Source of the DNA: Tritrichomonas musculus
Taxonomy: Eukaryota > Parabasalia > Tritrichomonadida > Tritrichomonadidae
DNA: 64,000 nucleotides
Assembly (NCBI GenBank): GCA_039105265.1
Contig: JAPFFF010000009.1
Span: 4,092,001 to 4,156,000 of the forward strand
Direction of reading: 5' to 3'
A program made the translations under genes and the position numbers. The first letter of the stretch is position 1, and each line of letters starts with the position of its first letter. Below are positions 1-9,203 of the stretch, in pieces. The notes under the pieces were generated by a model, which was given only the letters and a program-made list of their open reading frames with translations, did no database searches and had not been told where the DNA came from.

Positions 1-1950
1 ATCGATGATTTCCATATAATATCAAAATTAACTGTTTCATTTGTTTCATCATTTGTGTAACTGCCAACAAAACGATAATTTTCTAAATTACCAACTGCTA
101 TTGTTTTCGCATATGTATAACCAGAATCTGAAGTTAGTTGTTCAACATCCACTTCAGTATAAACTGATAAATTCTCAATTGCACGATATATACCTGTTGT
201 AGTTGATGATGCATAGTCTTTTGATATGTCCGATTTTTTAGCAAATGTACTATCAGTAGTTGTTTTATCATAATATTTGGTCATATCTGGTAATGATGAT
301 TTCAATGCATAATTATTTAATGTACTAGACTTAGCGAAAGTACTATCAACTGATGTTTTATCATAATATTTACTCATATCTGGTAATGCAGATGTTTTAG
401 CAAATGTACTATCAACTAGATTCTTTGTATATATATCATCGAATTTAGTATTGATATCATTAACGGATGTTGTTAATGTATTGATATCAGATGTATGTTT
501 TGTTGATGTTACTTATTTAGCGAATTCATCATCAACTTCTTTCTTTGTATATCTATCATTAATAGATGAATTAATAGCGGATACTTTATCATCGATATCA
601 CTTTTTGTATATATATCATCGAGTTTATTATCGATACCATTAATTGTAGTAATTATATCATCAACCTCTTTCTTTGTATATCTATCATTAATGGATGTAT
701 TAATAGTTGTTATTGATTCATCAAATGTTGTTTTTAATGTATAATCATCAAATTTTTCATTAATAGTATTTATTTCAATAGTAACATCCGATTTTGTTGC
801 ATATGTAGTTGATAAATTAGTTGTTGGTGTATAATCATTGAATTTATTATCAACATCCGTTATTTTACTATTAATTGTTGATATTTCAGTAGTAACATCT
901 GTTTTTGTTGCATATGTAGTTGATAAATCATTAGTTGTAGTATAATCATCGAATTTATCATTTATCGGAGTAATAATATCATCAACTTCTTTCTTTGTAT
1001 ATCTATCATTAATAGATGTATTAATAGTTGTTATTGATTCATCAAATGTTGTTTTTAATGTATTTATTGAACTATTTAACTCATTTTTAGCATCATCAAT
1101 ATCAGATGGATTGACTTTTGTATTGCTTATTATTTCAACAACACTAGTTAAATCACTTAAATCATTCTTCAATTGAGATATATCTACTTCATTATCATCT
1201 ATTGCTGCATTATTATTTGTTATTGATTCTTCAATTGAGTCAATATCTGAGTTAATGATTGTTATTTGTTGTTGCATGAATTTATTGTTTTCAGCATTAT
1301 CAATTGTTTTTTGATTGATGTTTATGTCATTGGTTTCAAAATGTTTTAACGATTTATTGATGTTTTCATTTAAAGTATCCATCGCTTCATTAACATTATT
1401 AACTGGTTCATCAACAGGTTCATCAACTGTATCATTCATTAACTGGATGTCACTTGTAATGATTGTTGGAGATTTAGGTATCAGATTTTGTGTAGATATT
1501 CCATTATTATCATTATTGTTGTCAGTAATATCTGGATTTTCATTTAAATGAGCATACAATGTATCAGTTACATTATTTATTTTATGTATCACAGCATTCT
1601 CAAAAGCATTTTGTTTATCATTAACTATTTCAATAGATTGACCACATATCTCGAGATAAAAATATTAAAATATTATTTAAACAAGAATTAATATTTTTAT
1701 CTATATCAGCTATTGACATTACATCATCATCGATTACAACAGTTAAATCATTTTAAAATAAAGGTGTTGATTTAAATGTTACACTTGCACCATCTAAATT
1801 TTCAAATCTAGTTGGACCATCAAACGTAGCATTATTATATACATGTAAATTATCTAATAAACCATTACCACCATTTTGTATACCACCATCTTGATTACCA
1901 CCAATTAAAGCTCTATCAATTGCATTTTGTTTAGTCAATATTGCAGTCAT
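1..1950 (-). pseudogene. Fibre-like coiled-repeat virion protein gene, broken
   Basis: The reading frame starts at an ATG at 1950 (MTAILTKQNAIDRAL...) and runs off the left edge of the window. It is interrupted by an in-frame TAA at 1753-1755, a change of frame somewhere between about 1640 and 1700, and another in-frame TAA at 513-515; coding-like sequence continues in the same frame after each stop. The longest open part (513-1592) has no ATG at its 5' end. The product would be Asp/Thr/Asn/Ile-rich with recurring units of about 20-30 residues around YTKKEVDD, TYATKSDV and DKFDDYT, followed near the window edge by DSTFAK and DMSKYYDKT units. Such heptad-like repeats resemble phage and large-virus tail or fibre proteins, so a spike role is inferred. 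Location beside the capsid genes supports this. Stop readthrough is an alternative to decay but would not explain the frameshift. Confidence 0.7.
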
Positions 1951-1993
1951 TTTGTTTAATATTCGCAAAAATAACCATTATATGAGCTCATTC

Positions 1994-2440
1994 TTAATAC
2001 TCCAACTTAAGAAATAGTGTAAAATTATCAGGTTTTATTTCTTTACCTTCAGCATCTGTAAACCATACTTTAAATGTATACCATACTAAAATATCACAAT
2101 ATTCATCATGTGGTACAAATGAACAATGTACTTCAGTTTCACCATCAAGATAATGTTTACATGTAGCTCTACAGTATTGAAATGATATATATCTATCGTT
2201 TGATGAATTAACAAATTCTGGTGGTAACTCATTATCATAATCTCTAGTTATGTAGTAAGTTTTTGTTGTAGGTTCAGTTGATTGACTGTAATATGCTTGC
2301 TTTTCATAATCTTCAATAACTCCATCACCATTTAAATCCATATCTTCATCATATGCTTTACCTCTATTTGGGTTAATATTGAATCCAGTTATTCTTCTGA
2401 TTGGTATATTATGAAATTCTCTTTGTGAATATGTTGACAT
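1994..2440 (-). CDS. Probable minor virion protein of Maverick, with EF-hand-like loop
   Basis: A 148-residue protein starting at an ATG, lying between the fibre-like gene and the major capsid gene on the same strand, so probably part of the late virion gene set. Residues 35-46 read DLNGDGVIEDYE, an exact match to the calcium-loop pattern DxNxDGxIxxxE of EF-hands. The rest is rich in aromatic and beta-type residues, ending in KVWFTDAEGKEIKPDNF and a hydrophobic strand, consistent with a small beta-rich capsid protein. It has no membrane segment. Maverick minor capsid (penton) proteins are usually described as single-jelly-roll proteins, and this position fits, but the protein is short and I do not recognise its sequence. 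The role is therefore inferred from context only. Confidence 0.55.
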   Translation of the reverse strand: MSTYSQREFHNIPIRRITGFNINPNRGKAYDEDMDLNGDGVIEDYEKQAYYSQSTEPTTKTYYITRDYDNELPPEFVNSSNDRYISFQYCRATCKHYLDGETEVHCSFVPHDEYCDILVWYTFKVWFTDAEGKEIKPDNFTLFLKLEY

Positions 2441-2562
2441 ATCGTTTCATTGATGCAAAAATAAAATAAAATAATGTTTCAGTAATGCTATATTTAGGCA
2501 AAAATAACAAAATTAAGTAGTATATAAATTAACATATCATTAATATATCATTAACATAAAAT

Positions 2563-4287
2563 TTATTCATAACCAACTGGTATACCACGTGGATGATATT
2601 TAACACCTCCATCAATCGACCAACTCCACCATCTATCGCTACATATCCACATTTCTGGTGCAGGAGGATGAACAGATGTATTAACTTTACCTGAATCGTC
2701 AACTTCTGGATTGTAATATATATCATTATCACCTCCATAAATTGGTAAACCTTTAAATGTAACAGTAACTGAATGACAACCAGTATCAATACCATCAAAT
2801 ACATAACCACTATTACCTCGTTCAAGTTTGAAATTAATACCAAATGATGTATTATCTGCAGCTGAAGTAGCTTTATATCGTTCACCGGATGTTTCATCAT
2901 TTAGAGCTAAAGATAATGATCTAACTAGTTCATCAGTAGCTTCAATACATCCATCAAGTTCATTAGCAATTAATTGATGTTGAACAAATCGTCCATCATA
3001 TGTAGTTTCAAATTCAGTATCTGGATATTGTTTTTTATTGACTGTTAATTGACAATTTCTGTACATAATATTCTGAAAGCATGTAATATCGCCAGGATGA
3101 CGTGGAAAAATAAGTGTAATATTTGTTGCATTCCTTAATGGTATAGATTTAGATACATCAAGTCCACTATTACCTTTAGCTGAACCTTCAAATATTTCTC
3201 TTGTTAACTCTTGTGATGGTACAATAATTGGTGTTTTTAATGTTTCATATAATCCTTCCATAACATCCGGTTTAACTCCAAACCCAGCACAGTTAGTTCT
3301 TGCAACAGTAATAGTACCATTATTAGCTAATTGAAGTGTATTAAATTTAACTGTCCAATGATTTTCACGATTAGCTGTTATTGATGATGCTTTAAATACT
3401 GTATTTGAATCTGCAACTGCTGTATTGAGTGCTTTATCTTCAACAGCATAAACAATTTTAGCAGGTCGTGCAATTTGAGTAAAGTGAGCAGTTATTGGTA
3501 ATATCCATGGTGAACTATATTCTTTTGATGCATCATAACTCATAAATTTAAGTACATCTGCAACAGCTTTTGGATCAATTTGACACCAAACTAATGAATC
3601 TAATGATGTTCTAATTTCTTCTTCAAACTCACCAAGTATACGATTTGGATATAATCTCCATGCTTGTAATGCTAATTGATCAGTAAATGGTATAATTAAA
3701 TCAAGTTTAACATCAACAGATTGACCTCTTTCAAATTTTGATAATGGAATATATACACCACATTTACATGGCATGAAGTTCATAACATTTTCCCATATAG
3801 AGTGTGCATGTGGATTAGCAGCTTTAGCATCACGAGCTTTAATAGAGTTATATGCAAATGATTCTCTAATTAGTTCATCTTGACGATATGTATCAATTAA
3901 TTTACCATTAACCCAAAATCTAGCATTTTCAAAAAATTCAACTGCATCTTTAAATCCAATAAATATTCTATTCAAACTTTCTGTATCAACTTTACTAATA
4001 GCATCTTTTGCAATATCATTTTGAAACTTTACTTTAAATTCAACTGTTGCATTAACAAAACCTTTTTCAATTTGACTGATTGTATGTCCACTATGTGTTA
4101 GTTTTAATCGTGTTTTTGTACCTACAGGCATTGGTACATCTTTATTTTGAAATTCTTCAGTAACAAATGAAAATGTATTATCACCTCCATTTCGTTGAAT
4201 TAAATTTCTTAATGTATCGTTGAAGAAGTTTAATACATCACCTTCATCATTTCCACTGTTTTTGAACTGAGCATTCTGATAAGTCAT
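2563..4287 (-). CDS. Maverick major capsid protein (hexon-like, double jelly roll)
   Basis: A complete 574-residue ORF starting MTYQNAQFKN and ending GYE. Its length fits the Maverick/Polinton hexon-like major capsid protein. Visible family features are an early region with a Gly/Pro turn (PMPVGTKTRLKL), a central FWVNGKLIDTY segment, a following RESFAYNS stretch, the YIPLSKFERG strand region, and a second beta-rich half with GFGVKPDVMEG and a long charged C-terminal domain. No signal peptide or membrane helix is seen. In the known family the protein forms trimers that tile an icosahedral capsid. It is flanked by a small virion-type gene downstream and, across a divergent gap of about 76 bases, by the frameshifted amphipathic-protein gene on the other strand. 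The frame is intact with no stops, unlike the adjacent fibre gene. Assignment rests on motif impression plus the linked packaging ATPase. Confidence 0.8.
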   Translation of the reverse strand: MTYQNAQFKNSGNDEGDVLNFFNDTLRNLIQRNGGDNTFSFVTEEFQNKDVPMPVGTKTRLKLTHSGHTISQIEKGFVNATVEFKVKFQNDIAKDAISKVDTESLNRIFIGFKDAVEFFENARFWVNGKLIDTYRQDELIRESFAYNSIKARDAKAANPHAHSIWENVMNFMPCKCGVYIPLSKFERGQSVDVKLDLIIPFTDQLALQAWRLYPNRILGEFEEEIRTSLDSLVWCQIDPKAVADVLKFMSYDASKEYSSPWILPITAHFTQIARPAKIVYAVEDKALNTAVADSNTVFKASSITANRENHWTVKFNTLQLANNGTITVARTNCAGFGVKPDVMEGLYETLKTPIIVPSQELTREIFEGSAKGNSGLDVSKSIPLRNATNITLIFPRHPGDITCFQNIMYRNCQLTVNKKQYPDTEFETTYDGRFVQHQLIANELDGCIEATDELVRSLSLALNDETSGERYKATSAADNTSFGINFKLERGNSGYVFDGIDTGCHSVTVTFKGLPIYGGDNDIYYNPEVDDSGKVNTSVHPPAPEMWICSDRWWSWSIDGGVKYHPRGIPVGYE

Positions 4288-4363
4288 TTAATTTTACATA
4301 AAAAAAATATAATCAACATCATCAAACGATCAACTAAATAATTAATTTTTATTGATAATTCAA

Positions 4364-4643
4364 ATGGCATTTGGAAGTTGGATAAAGAAAGTTGCAAAAA
4401 AGATTGGTGATGGATTCAAAAAAGTAGTTCCAATAGTTAAAAAAGTTGGTAAAGCTATCAAAAATACAGTTGCACCTATTATTGGAACTATTGGTAATCA
4501 CATTAGGTAAAGTTAGCGAAATATCAAGTGATGTTGCTGATAGAACAATATCTATAACAGATAAAGTAAATGATTATATCAAGTTAAACAAATCGCATGG
4601 AAAGAATATACCATCAGGAGTACCAGGTATATATTACAAGTAA
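4364..4643 (+). pseudogene. Small amphipathic virion-type protein gene with +1 frameshift
   Basis: An ATG at 4364 opens a frame whose first residues (MAFGSWIKKVAKKIGDGF) form a strongly basic amphipathic helix, followed by a Val/Ile/Gly-rich region. This frame stops at 4508-4510. The downstream coding-like stretch GKVSEISSDVADRTISITDK, ending at 4643, is one base out of phase, as expected from a single inserted base near 4497-4503. Small basic amphipathic proteins are encoded by many double-jelly-roll capsid viruses and act on membranes or in capsid assembly; assigning that role here is inference. It is divergent from the major capsid gene with about 76 bases between starts. Any ORF drawn from 4446 starts out of phase and does not represent the true N-terminus. 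A sequencing error would be an alternative to a real lesion. Confidence 0.6.
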
Positions 4644-4757
4644 ATGATGTTTAATATCAATTTAAACCGTTTAATATATATCAATAATGTTCAATAATAG
4701 TCAATCGTTAATAAAAATTGTCAAATACGGTTACTTTATTTTTATCTATAAGCAAAT

Positions 4758-5117
4758 ATGGACGTAAAAATAATAGAACCAATTACGCATTACATTAAAG
4801 AATTTAACACACCTGATGACTTCAATTCATGGTATAAAGCTCATAAAGAAGAACTTGATTCACTTACTACACACAAACTAAACAAAATGTATTTTATTAA
4901 TGGATACCGTATAACTAGAATTAAGAATGTACTTAGTCTCAAAAAAGCTCGTCAAACTCAACAAAAACAATCACCAACAAATGAATTAAATGACAATACA
5001 GAATATGAACAACGTTTCATTGCAATCGAAAATGATATATCAGATATGTCAGAAGATATCAAAAATATAAAAATAGCACTTCAAAGTATTCAAGAATATT
5101 TTACTAACATGGAATAA
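4758..5117 (+). CDS. Small Maverick protein of unknown function, coiled-coil C-terminus
   Basis: A 119-residue ORF beginning at an ATG (MDVKIIEPITHYIKEF). The N-terminal half contains an aromatic/charged segment FNTPDDFNSWYKAHKEE and MYFINGYRITRIKN, reminiscent of short DNA- or protein-binding modules, though no named family is recognised. Residues from about 80 to 115 form a heptad pattern (RFIAIENDISDMSEDIKN...), so the protein probably dimerises by a short coiled coil. It has no membrane segment. The gene is convergent with the packaging ATPase: the stop codons are separated by one base (5115-5117 on plus, 5119-5121 on minus), a compactness typical of virus-like elements. It may be a virion or regulatory protein of the element. 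Confidence in it being a real gene is fair; its function is unknown. Confidence 0.6.
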   Translation: MDVKIIEPITHYIKEFNTPDDFNSWYKAHKEELDSLTTHKLNKMYFINGYRITRIKNVLSLKKARQTQQKQSPTNELNDNTEYEQRFIAIENDISDMSEDIKNIKIALQSIQEYFTNME

Positions 5118-5118
5118 T

Positions 5119-5979
5119 TTATACTTTCATAGATGTATTACCACCATCAATTACTTGAATTACCATATATGGATGTGTATCTGCTTCAATTGTCTTTAAT
5201 TGCATTATTTGACTATACTTTTCATAAAAATCATCAAAACATAAATTTGACGCACTTTGACTATAAATATATCTCAATTGTTGTTTATTAAAACATGGAA
5301 ATCTAAATAATGTTGTTATTTCATTCTTAATAGGTGGTTTAAGTCCCTTCCATCCTTGAATTAATAAGAAGAATGTCATATTTGTATGTCTACATCGTCT
5401 CAATAATTGCGAAAAATAAGATGTCTCGTTTGCAAATAATTTACTATTACTTATATCATCAAACAACACAATTGTATGTAAATATTTATTATCAAACCCA
5501 TCAACGTGTAATACATCAAACAATTCATCAATTTCATTATCTGTTATGTTCAACTGTGGATCTTTTAGCTTATTTTCTAAATTATTATTCTTAATAGCAT
5601 AATACTCATTTTTAGATTTCAATATTTTATCAATAACTTTCTGTGCATCATCTTCTTTAATTGTTAAAATCGGTAAATATGGTTCTATTAATGATTTTAA
5701 TGCTAAAAATGATCTATCACTCTCACATCCATCTTTAGTTACATAAATAAGTAAATGATGTGTTCTTATTAAAGCTATTTTAATAATCTCTTCTAATGCA
5801 ATAACTGTTTTACCTTGTCCTTGTTTACCGACTATCACATTTACTGAATTGTATCTTACGTTTATATCTGGATGTATCTCTTCAATAAATGCACCACTCA
5901 TATCTTTCTTTCTATTTGTTAACACTTCATTAACTTTATTTTTGACTATTTCATTCAATGGTATACACTTATTAATCAT
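5119..5979 (-). CDS. Maverick genome-packaging ATPase (HerA/FtsK, A32-like)
   Basis: A 286-residue P-loop ATPase. The Walker A motif is GKQGQGKT (about residues 52-59), preceded by the strand VNVIV. A Walker B strand reads HTIVLFDDIS with the tandem acidic DD (about residues 168-177), followed by a polar-residue motif after LLRRCRHTNMTFFLLIQGW, where arginines and the Gln resemble the sensor and arginine-finger region of HerA/FtsK-like packaging motors. In Mavericks and related double-jelly-roll viruses this enzyme pumps the DNA into the preformed capsid. The ORF is complete and the start ATG at 5979 follows a TCATAAAC sequence that resembles a trichomonad initiator element. It is convergent with the small gene at 4758-5117, and the neighbouring gene at 6025-7155 ends 45 bases upstream of its start. 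No lesions are seen. Confidence 0.85.
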   Translation of the reverse strand: MINKCIPLNEIVKNKVNEVLTNRKKDMSGAFIEEIHPDINVRYNSVNVIVGKQGQGKTVIALEEIIKIALIRTHHLLIYVTKDGCESDRSFLALKSLIEPYLPILTIKEDDAQKVIDKILKSKNEYYAIKNNNLENKLKDPQLNITDNEIDELFDVLHVDGFDNKYLHTIVLFDDISNSKLFANETSYFSQLLRRCRHTNMTFFLLIQGWKGLKPPIKNEITTLFRFPCFNKQQLRYIYSQSASNLCFDDFYEKYSQIMQLKTIEADTHPYMVIQVIDGGNTSMKV

Positions 5980-6024
5980 GTTTATGATACGTAAAATATA
6001 TTAATATATCAATTCATTTAACTC

Positions 6025-7155
6025 TTACTCTAAAAATGCATTATAATCATCAATAATTTCTGGTATATTTTGTCGTTCTTGTTGTTCTCTGTTATAGTCA
6101 TCCTCTAATCCTTCAAATGGATTTTCATCATGTGGTTGTGGTACATTTGCAGCATACTGACTAACTCCACCAAATAAAGGAGCAACATGAGCTACATTAC
6201 CGCCAATAGTATTAGCTGGTACACCTAATAATGATTGAATACCTCTTATAAGTATTTGTACAAAATTATCATATGAATGAGTGTTTGTATTTTCTTTAAA
6301 TCCACCTACTAACTCTCTTACTAATTGTTCAAGTTGAGGTTTAACTGCTTTACGTTTCTTTAATTTATCCAATTCTGCTGGAGTTAATTGATTACGTGGA
6401 TCTAATTGTCGCTTTACTTGATCTTTCCATGTTACACCACAAAGTTTAGAATGATATAGCATTTTTTCTTTTCCAGTTATATCTCTATCGATTACTTCTT
6501 CTACCTGTGCAATTGCATCTTCAAATGCTGGTCCAAATACATATTTCTTATACATACCATATGCTGATTGAGATCGTGGAGCTCTTTGTGTTGTTCTATA
6601 AAATTGAGGTAAACGTTCAGGATGTGATTCAACAACCGTACCAAGTCGTGGTAATAATTCAGGTCTAGTTACATCATCATATGTAAAATATTTAACACCT
6701 TTTTGATCTCTAATATATTCATTCCTACCATATATTTTAACTGGTTGTCCATTTGAATCTAAATGTCGCAATCTTTCAGCCTTTCTAGCATCTTTTGTTG
6801 GTAAAGCACTGTAATAAGTTAAATCATCTGCCCATTTTGATTTAGTTGTTGTATATCCATTTACTATCATTGGATTACCATCTTTATTAACTACAATTAC
6901 ATCCGGAATACCATCATCATTTTTATCAACCATATTATCGATAGTATCTGGTCCATTTGGATCTCTTTTAAGTAAACGCCATTGCGAATTTGGATTTGAT
7001 TGATTATGATTATTAACAATATTTGCAGCTCCTTGTGGTGACATAGCCGATACCATTCTTTTAATATCACTTGGTGCAATACCTTGTGCTTGTAAACCTA
7101 AAACAACACCAGCTAATTGAGCCATTCCATTCTTAGTTCTTGCTTTTGCAGTCAT
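6025..7155 (-). CDS. Maverick virion-associated protein, 376 aa, unknown function
   Basis: A complete ORF starting MTAKARTKNGMAQL at an ATG preceded by ATCAAAAT. Residues 11-45 are alanine/glycine-rich and hydrophobic (MAQLAGVVLGLQAQGIAPSD), suggestive of a helix that packs against a capsid or membrane. Residues 77-86 read DKNDDGIPDV, matching the DxNxDGxxD calcium-loop seen in dockerin and type-3 thrombospondin repeats. The middle is rich in Arg, Tyr and Pro, and the C-terminus is acidic with Pro (PFEGLEDDYN). No enzymatic motif is visible. Position upstream of the packaging ATPase on the same strand suggests a structural or DNA-organising virion protein. A minor capsid or cement role is possible but not shown. 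There are no internal stops. Confidence 0.6.
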   Translation of the reverse strand: MTAKARTKNGMAQLAGVVLGLQAQGIAPSDIKRMVSAMSPQGAANIVNNHNQSNPNSQWRLLKRDPNGPDTIDNMVDKNDDGIPDVIVVNKDGNPMIVNGYTTTKSKWADDLTYYSALPTKDARKAERLRHLDSNGQPVKIYGRNEYIRDQKGVKYFTYDDVTRPELLPRLGTVVESHPERLPQFYRTTQRAPRSQSAYGMYKKYVFGPAFEDAIAQVEEVIDRDITGKEKMLYHSKLCGVTWKDQVKRQLDPRNQLTPAELDKLKKRKAVKPQLEQLVRELVGGFKENTNTHSYDNFVQILIRGIQSLLGVPANTIGGNVAHVAPLFGGVSQYAANVPQPHDENPFEGLEDDYNREQQERQNIPEIIDDYNAFLE

Positions 7156-7444
7156 ATTTTGATTTAAAATAAAAAAATTAATGTATCAAATTCATTTCAA
7201 ATGTCAATATTTTACTTCCATCTACTTATCATCAACTTACCATCTCAATCAATTCATCATACGTTATTTTTGTACTTTATATCTTATGTTCCATTTACGT
7301 TCAAATTTTAACCAGAATATCCATCTCTACAACCTGTAGTGAATTTTGACGGGACCCATATACCATTCTATTTCAAATCATATTTCAATATTCGTATACA
7401 TATATCTTCAACCATTCAAATTTCATTCATATATCAATGTACTT

Positions 7445-7655
7445 ATATATACGTTTACTATCATTCATGTTTTGTGTTATTTCGTCAATGTTGTTACAAT
7501 TTCTATTCTAACGTTCAAATTTCATTCATTTCTTAATGTTAAATGTTCACTTATATACGTTTACTATCATTCATGTTTTGTGTTATTTCGTCAATGTTGT
7601 TACAATTTCTATTCTAACGTTCAAATTTCATTCATTTCTTAATGTTAAATGTTCA
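7445..7655. repeat. Tandem duplication, two units of 106 bp
   Basis: The segment beginning acgtttactatcattcatg at 7451 recurs at 7557 with the same spacing through aacgttcaaatttcattc (7510 and 7616) and aaatgttca. The period is therefore 106 bases with nearly identical copies, and a degenerate third copy is visible just upstream (7380-7445). Small ORFs reading through it (7339-7736) are products of the repeat. It lies past the last Maverick gene, where subterminal repeats of the element would be expected. Confidence 0.85.
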
Positions 7656-8347
7656 TATACTATTGAAATGGTTAGTTTTGACAGAATGTCAAAAATCACC
7701 ATTTTTATATACTACTGTTCTCTTGAATTAACATAGGTAACAATAATTTAATTACATTGAATAATAATAAAAAATAAAAAAAATCATAGTTCATTAATTA
7801 TAAAATGCAAAATATTAGTTATAAAATTATAATTTTTTACGATTATTTAATTCAATTCATCTGAAAAGTTTCTATGTTTATTAATTAAATTGTAATAAAA
7901 TATTGAGAGAATAAATATTTTTTCAAAAAAAGATGATTATAAATTCAATTGATTATTTATTAATTTGTATAAAATGATCGTTCCTAAAATATTGAAAAAT
8001 AATTATATCTAATCTATATATTTCTTAATTATAAAAGTTAAAAATACAAATTAATTTTAAATATAAACTAATAATATATGTATTAACTAATTTGAATATT
8101 AATAAGCACATATAATGCATATTTATTAATAAATAATTATATTTTTATATTTCTATTGAAATTATAAAAATTCAGAAGTAAAGTTATTTAAACTCACAAA
8201 AATATATTAAATTCATATCTTGAAAATGGAGGCACAAAGAATTATACAAATCATTATTTAATCCAATTATAAAATATCTAAAAATATAAAATGTTTTATT
8301 TAAAATTTTATTGACGAATTCTCTACATGAATACCTCTTGTTTTATA
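7656..8347. other. AT-rich gene-free spacer between Maverick and transposon stack
   Basis: No reading frame of coding character is seen on either strand. The Maverick's right terminus is probably inside or just left of this stretch, but no terminal repeat could be matched because the left end of the element is outside the window. Confidence 0.5.
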
Positions 8348-8749
8348 GGTAGGGAAAATGGTCGGGTGGTCAATTGAAAAAAGTCGGGTATTGAGCGAAA
8401 AAAGTAGAGTATGAATGGAAAAAAATAATTCTTTTTCAGAAAAAAGTAAAGTAATCTTCAGAAATATTTTCTTCTTCTTTAGAAAAAGGTCGTTCTTTTT
8501 TAGAAGTATTTTTTTCTTCTTCGGAAAAAGGTCGTTCTTTTTTAGAAATATTTCTTTCTTTTTTAGAAAATGACGAATTCATTTTTAGAAAAAGGTCCTT
8601 CTTTTTTAGAAGTATTTTTTACTTTATTAGAAAAACATCGAACCATGAATAGAAATCAAATTTGGGCTTTTTTAAAAAATACCAGTTTCTCAACTATAAA
8701 ACTAAATATTATATTTTAATCGATCACCTGATCAGAAAAATTACTTTAA

Positions 8750-8976
8750 GGTACAAATCTCATACGTTACCCAACCGCAATTTTTTTTGACATTTATTTA
8801 ATTTTTCGACATGTTATATAAAAAATAAATAAAAAAATTTTTAATTAAATTATATAAAAAATAAAGTTCAGAAATCAAAATCTGACACCAATTGAAATTT
8901 AAACTTTTTCTGTGAGGGTGCTTTTCAAAAATTTTTACGTGCCTTTTTTCAATTTTTAACGTATAAGATTTGTACC
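8750..8976. mobile_element. TTAA-flanked MITE (piggyBac-type), nested in left TIR
   Basis: A 227-bp insertion bounded by TTAA at 8746-8749 and 8977-8980. Its ends are inverted: GGTACAAATCTCATACGTTA on the left against GGTACAAATCTTATACGTTA read inward from the right. The undisturbed right TIR of the host element (near 10010) supplies the empty site, showing that exactly one TTAA plus the 227 bases were added. TTAA duplications are characteristic of piggyBac (and Kolobok) transposons. There is no coding capacity. Confidence 0.88.
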
Positions 8977-9203
8977 TTAAATATCATTATTATTTAAGGG
9001 AGGTCGGACAAAAAGTCTAAAATTCAAAAGTAAAAATTCAATGAGTTTTCACAAAAATAAAATAGGAAAATAAAAAGATTTAAATGTTAAAATAAAGTGT
9101 AATAATAGTGCATTTTAATAATTTATGTATTATGCATATTATGTGCATTAAAAAATTATAGAAAAAAATATCTTTATAGGTAAGGAAAAATATGCTTTGC
9201 AAT

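Larger units (their letters stand above)
1..7735. mobile_element. Maverick/Polinton element, partial (left part outside window)
   Basis: This block carries a set of genes typical of Maverick/Polinton virus-like transposons: a probable double-jelly-roll major capsid protein (2563-4287), a HerA/FtsK-type packaging ATPase (5119-5979), probable minor virion proteins and a fibre-like repeat protein. The protein-primed polymerase, integrase and protease expected for the family are not in the window and would lie to the left of base 1. The right limit is uncertain. The last gene ends at 7155, and a tandem repeat runs to about 7655 before the sequence turns into plain AT-rich DNA. I could not identify the terminal inverted repeat or the target duplication. 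Two of the seven genes are broken, so this copy is probably dead. Mavericks are known to be abundant in Trichomonas vaginalis. Confidence 0.82.

Noticed and set aside
2529-2900. 123-codon minus-strand frame over the end of the capsid gene
   Set aside because: It is out of frame with the capsid ORF and rich in Val/Ile/Leu only; a shadow.
4446-4510. ORF start at 4446 as a separate gene
   Set aside because: Its first residues are an out-of-phase reading of the amphipathic-protein gene that starts at 4364; only the part after about 4500 is coding-like.
7339-7736. Overlapping Ile/Phe/Tyr-rich frames right of the Maverick genes
   Set aside because: Generated by the 106-bp tandem duplication; no protein-like features.
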